From JARROD01 sp037384225 (GTDB lineage: Bacteria; Pseudomonadota; Gammaproteobacteria; Pseudomonadales; Cellvibrionaceae): a stretch of DNA of 8,526 nt. A program made the translations under genes and the position numbers. Below are positions 6,712 through 8,526 of this stretch, in pieces. The notes under the pieces are model-generated. The model ran no database searches and was not told the DNA's origin. It worked only from the letters and a program-made list of their open reading frames with translations. The stretch covers positions 1 through 8,526 of the forward strand of contig JARROD010000276.1 of the NCBI GenBank assembly GCA_037384225.1, read 5' to 3'. Numbering within the stretch: position 1 is the stretch's first letter; each line of letters starts with the position of its first letter.

Positions 6712-6732
6712 CAGTCGCTGCCGTGGCGACTG
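6712..6732. promoter_or_regulatory. Perfect inverted repeat 29 bp before gbdR, candidate operator
   Basis: CAGTCGC (6712-6718) and GCGACTG (6726-6732) are perfect 7-bp arms with a 7-bp spacer, giving a centre-to-centre distance of 14 bp. The inner GTCGC resembles the TGTCGC of the gbcA/gbcB sites, whose gbcA copy also has GACA arms seven bases apart. Its position over the likely promoter or 5' leader of the regulator gene suggests a binding site for autoregulation or for another dimeric regulator. It could instead act as a hairpin in the leader. Confidence 0.45.
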
Positions 6733-6761
6733 GGCTTACATGATAAGTGAGTGGAGATTAA

Positions 6762-7910
6762 GTGTCCGTGTATAAAAAAACTGTGTGGCAAACCACGAGC
6801 GCCGAAGTTCAACCCTACCGGGTCGGCTTTCTGCTGATCCAGAATTTCACCATGGTTGCCCTGGCAACGGCTATTGAGCCGATGCGTATGGCGAACCAGT
6901 TGAGCGGGAGGGAACTTTACACCTGGCAGCTGTTCTCGGATGGTGGCGAAACCGTGAAGGCGAGCGACGGCATCGCCATCTCGCCGGATGCGGACATTGG
7001 CAACGAGCAGCCCTTCGATATCATCATCGTGGTTGGCGGTGTGGACATCACCCGCAGCTTCACCAAAAGGGAAGTGACCTGGCTGCAGCAGGTGGCCCAG
7101 ACACAGAAGCGTGTGACCCTGGGCGCTGTGTGCACGGGGGCCTATGTGCTGGCCAGTGCGGGCTTGCTGGACGGCTACAACTGCAGCGCGCACTGGGAAT
7201 GCCTGGCGGCTTTGCAGGAGCGCTTTCCAAAGGTGAACTGCACTAACTGCCTCTACACTCTGGACCGGGATCGCATCACCTGCACCGGTGGCGGCGTGCC
7301 CATGGATATGATGCTCAGTATGGTCTCTCGCCAGCATGGCAAGGTGCTGACCAGCGCCATTTGCGACATGTTCCTCTGCGATCGGATACGGCCCGACAGT
7401 GAGCAGCAGCAGACCCCACTGCGCCGCCTGCTGACCTCGGCGCAACCCAAGTTGGCCGATGTGACTGAGCTGATGGGGGCGAACATCGAGGAACCGATCG
7501 AGTTGGAAGACTTGGCCAGTTACGTCGGTATTTCCCGACGACAGCTGGAGCGACTGTTCCTGAAGCACTTGAATTGCACACCGTCGCGGTATTATCTGAA
7601 GCTGCGGCTGGAGCGCGCCCGGCAGTTATTGAAGCAGACCACCTGTTCCATCATCGAGGTGTCTTCCATGTGTGGCTTCGTATCGGCCCCGCATTTCAGT
7701 CGTTGTTATCGCAAGTACATCGGCATCTCCCCCAAGGAGGAACGGGCGGCGGTGTGGTCGATGAACCATGTGGATTCAACGTCTGACGTAACCGAATTCC
7801 TGCCGTCGTCCCACAAAGCGCTACGGGTAGCCAGAGCAGAGCCCACCTACGGCGCAGTCAAGTTCATGGCGGCCCCCCTGGTGTATGCGAAAGCTAAGGT
7901 TTCGGTTTGA
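6762..7910 (+). CDS. gbdR: GbdR-like AraC-family activator with GATase1-like sensor domain
   Basis: A cytoplasmic transcription regulator. GbdR of Pseudomonas senses glycine betaine and dimethylglycine and activates gbcA, gbcB and the downstream demethylation genes. Residues 20-205 are a DJ-1/PfpI (GATase1-like) domain with the motif GAVCTGAYVLA around Cys124. Residues 245-328 hold the two AraC helix-turn-helix units (EDLASYVGISRRQLERLF, then SMCGFVSAPHFSRCYRKY and the GISPKEER end). A 52-residue tail follows. The 382-residue length is slightly above the Pseudomonas protein. The GTG start at 6762 is chosen because GGAG lies five bases upstream. The TGA stop touches the inverted repeat of the mobile element, so the last codons may have been altered by the insertion. 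CdhR and other GATase1-AraC paralogues are alternatives; the gbcAB neighbours favour GbdR. Confidence 0.85.
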   Translation: MSVYKKTVWQTTSAEVQPYRVGFLLIQNFTMVALATAIEPMRMANQLSGRELYTWQLFSDGGETVKASDGIAISPDADIGNEQPFDIIIVVGGVDITRSFTKREVTWLQQVAQTQKRVTLGAVCTGAYVLASAGLLDGYNCSAHWECLAALQERFPKVNCTNCLYTLDRDRITCTGGGVPMDMMLSMVSRQHGKVLTSAICDMFLCDRIRPDSEQQQTPLRRLLTSAQPKLADVTELMGANIEEPIELEDLASYVGISRRQLERLFLKHLNCTPSRYYLKLRLERARQLLKQTTCSIIEVSSMCGFVSAPHFSRCYRKYIGISPKEERAAVWSMNHVDSTSDVTEFLPSSHKALRVARAEPTYGAVKFMAAPLVYAKAKVSV

Positions 7911-7911
7911 A

Positions 7912-7930
7912 AAAGGGGACGGAGGGATTA
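7912..7930 (+). repeat. Left terminal inverted repeat of the RAYT-type element
   Basis: AAAGGGGACGGAGGGATTA is identical, inverted, to 8384-8402. It begins two bases after the gbdR TGA and is followed by TTTT. Confidence 0.9.
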
Positions 7931-7938
7931 TTTTCTGA

Positions 7939-8333
7939 TCAACCCTGTTCTTTCAGCGGCTTTCCTTTCCTCTTCTGCCCCAGCTTGATGTCATACCGTT
8001 CTTCAATCATCCGATAAAAACGATCATTTTCCACCGGATGGCAGTATTGTGTTCCCTCCCGAATTTTGTGCTCATCTTCATTATTCAATGAAATTGGACA
8101 CAGCTCGCGATAGGTGGTCTGCCTTGCCTCAGGCTCCGTATCCAATGTCAGATTTTCCGGTTGTATCAAACTTGAACGGTGCCGGCCTTCCCATAGCGTT
8201 GAGACACGTCTTCCCATAGCTGCAAATAAAACCGGTAGTTTTCAGGCTCAATAAAACAAGACACTCGGTTGTTACCCCTCTGCACTACAGGGTAGGGCAG
8301 CCCTACCTGATAATTTCTTGTCTTCCTTGGCAT
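7939..8333 (-). pseudogene. REP-associated tyrosine transposase remnant, internally deleted and frameshifted
   Basis: An intact member of this Y1 transposase family has roughly 230-250 residues; here only about 130 codons remain in two frames. The first frame starts at the ATG at 8333 with a good ribosome binding site (AAGGAG, five bases before) and gives the family N-terminus (MPRKTRNYQVGLPY, VVQRGNNR, NYRFYLQLWED, SQRYG), stopping at 8166 after 55 codons. The second frame resumes at about 8198 with TLWEGRHRSSLIQPE and runs to the TGA at 7939 with the family C-terminal part (EARQTTYREL, ENDRFYRMIEERY, GQKRKGKP). The missing middle would contain the HUH metal-binding motif (NHVH) and the catalytic tyrosine helix. 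A second gap follows IQPEN, where the RYIELNPVRAGM-like segment should be. The protein is certainly inactive; a 92-codon frame from 8217 starts out of register in the broken region and is not a real gene. Confidence 0.85.
8291..8307. repeat. Hairpin inside the transposase remnant
   Basis: GGTAGGGC (8291-8298) and GCCCTACC (8300-8307) are perfect 8-bp arms with one base between them. It lies in the N-terminal coding part of the transposase (VGLPYP). It may be a by-product of coding sequence or a structure affecting expression. Confidence 0.5.
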
Positions 8334-8342
8334 GCTATCTCC

Positions 8343-8526
8343 TTAAAATTTTTTACCTGATATTTGTTTTGTTGATTGATTTTTAATCCCTCCGTCCCCT
8401 TTCGCCACATCGAGCAATTCGATCCAGTGGCGCACGGGAATATCGGCCTTTCCCTGCAGGTGCATCTGGCAGCCAATATTGGCGGTGACGATTTGCTGCG
8501 GCTGCTCCATGGTCAACGCTTCCAGC
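8343..8526 (-). CDS. glcF: Glycolate oxidase iron-sulfur subunit GlcF, 3' end with element-derived tail
   Basis: GlcF is the iron-sulfur subunit of the GlcDEF complex that oxidises glycolate to glyoxylate at the membrane. Only the last 60 codons are in view; the gene enters from the right edge with the first complete codon at 8525. Codons 1-41 give a typical GlcF C-terminal cysteine-rich segment: EALTMEQPQQIVTANIGCQMHL, split here as EALTMEQPQQ and IVTANIGCQMHL, then PVRHWIELLDVA. From 8402 the frame passes into the mobile element's inverted repeat and adds KGDGGIKNQSTKQISGKKF before TAA at 8345-8343. The native end, usually within about ten residues of PVRHWIEL, has been replaced by this lysine-rich tail. 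The stop overlaps the AAGGAG ribosome binding site of the transposase remnant, in the same frame. Other proteins with the same cysteine-rich domain are possible, but the motif string favours GlcF. Confidence 0.8.
   Translation of the reverse strand, partial: LEALTMEQPQQIVTANIGCQMHLQGKADIPVRHWIELLDVAKGDGGIKNQSTKQISGKKF
8384..8402 (-). repeat. Right terminal inverted repeat of the RAYT-type element
   Basis: On the minus strand this reads AAAGGGGACGGAGGGATTA, identical to the left repeat at 7912-7930. It is translated as the start of the foreign tail of GlcF (KGDGGI). Inside, it is followed by AAAAATC rather than TTTT, so the symmetry ends exactly at 19 bp. Confidence 0.9.

Larger units (their letters stand above)
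6397..6761. other. Intergenic region between gbcB and gbdR
   Basis: 365 bp without a supported gene. The left part carries three perfect inverted repeats in a row (6436-6537), the right part a fourth (6712-6732) next to the gbdR start; each is listed separately. A TGTCGC lies at 6540-6545 in the gbdR direction but matches the rest of the gbcA/gbcB site poorly. The right part also has a GCCCGGGC palindrome at 6679-6686. A short frame from 6611 (13 codons) has no ribosome binding site and is not called. Confidence 0.6.
7912..8402. mobile_element. Defective RAYT-type (IS200/REP-associated) element, 491 bp
   Basis: The stretch is bounded by a perfect 19-bp inverted repeat, AAAGGGGACGGAGGGATTA at 7912-7930 and its reverse complement at 8384-8402. 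It contains only the remnant of a REP-associated tyrosine transposase on the minus strand. The element lies between the convergent genes gbdR and glcF and has entered the 3' end of glcF. No target duplication is visible, as expected for Y1-type elements. The catalytic centre is gone, so the element could move only with help from an intact relative elsewhere. From memory, such GGGGACGGAGGG ends recur beside RAYT genes in gammaproteobacteria; this was not searched. Confidence 0.75.

Noticed and set aside
6606..7568. Minus-strand 320-codon open frame
   Set aside because: Antisense to gbdR, with no recognisable motif; a shadow of GC-rich coding sequence.
7939..8217. 92-codon frame read as an intact small gene
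   Set aside because: Its first codons are out of frame with the real transposase N-terminus; only the part after TLWEG is genuine family sequence, so it belongs to the pseudogene.
7912..8402. CRISPR array or miniature palindromic repeat cluster at the right end
   Set aside because: Only one inverted pair of a single 19-mer is present, with no regular spacing or direct repeats, and the interior is transposase-derived.

Overview
The window looks like a chromosomal segment from a gammaproteobacterium, probably a marine one related to the Cellvibrionales/Halieaceae or Pseudomonas-like groups. This rests on the kind of TonB-dependent receptor, a Pseudomonas-type glycine betaine demethylation gene set, and a RAYT-type (IS200/REP-associated) element with gammaproteobacterial-looking ends. 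The assignment is an inference from gene content only.

Layout, left to right. (1) Positions 1-2487, minus strand: a TonB-dependent outer membrane receptor, 829 codons open and cut by the left edge. (2) 2488-2665: an AT-rich gap with the receptor's ribosome binding site, a 12-bp palindrome and an orphan strong Shine-Dalgarno followed by a two-codon ORF. (3) 2666-3532, minus: purU, formyltetrahydrofolate deformylase. (4) 3533-3798: a gap with a GC-rich hairpin behind gbcA and a short match to the end of the mobile element found further right. (5) 3799-5058, minus: gbcA, the Rieske oxygenase of glycine betaine monooxygenase. (6) 5059-5268: a divergent control region with two related 15-bp sites, one facing each gene. 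(7) 5269-6396, plus: gbcB, the flavin/2Fe-2S reductase partner. (8) 6397-6761: a gap with four perfect inverted repeats. (9) 6762-7910, plus: a GbdR-like AraC-family activator. (10) 7912-8402: a 491-bp defective RAYT-type element bounded by perfect 19-bp inverted repeats and holding a twice-deleted, frameshifted transposase remnant. (11) 8343-8526, minus: the 3' end of glcF (glycolate oxidase iron-sulfur subunit), whose C-terminus is now encoded by the element.

How the genes work together. GbcA and GbcB convert glycine betaine to dimethylglycine, releasing formaldehyde. Further demethylation to glycine (genes not in this window) loads one-carbon units on tetrahydrofolate. PurU returns 10-formyl-THF to THF plus formate, which fits its place beside gbcA. 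The GbdR-like protein is the expected activator, and paired sites in the gbcA/gbcB gap are candidate operators. The receptor may be co-opted for uptake of a related nutrient or simply be a neighbour. I see no CRISPR array, tRNA, rRNA or clearly undescribed system. The most unusual part is the right end, where a decaying element has rewritten the end of glcF and abuts the gbdR stop codon.
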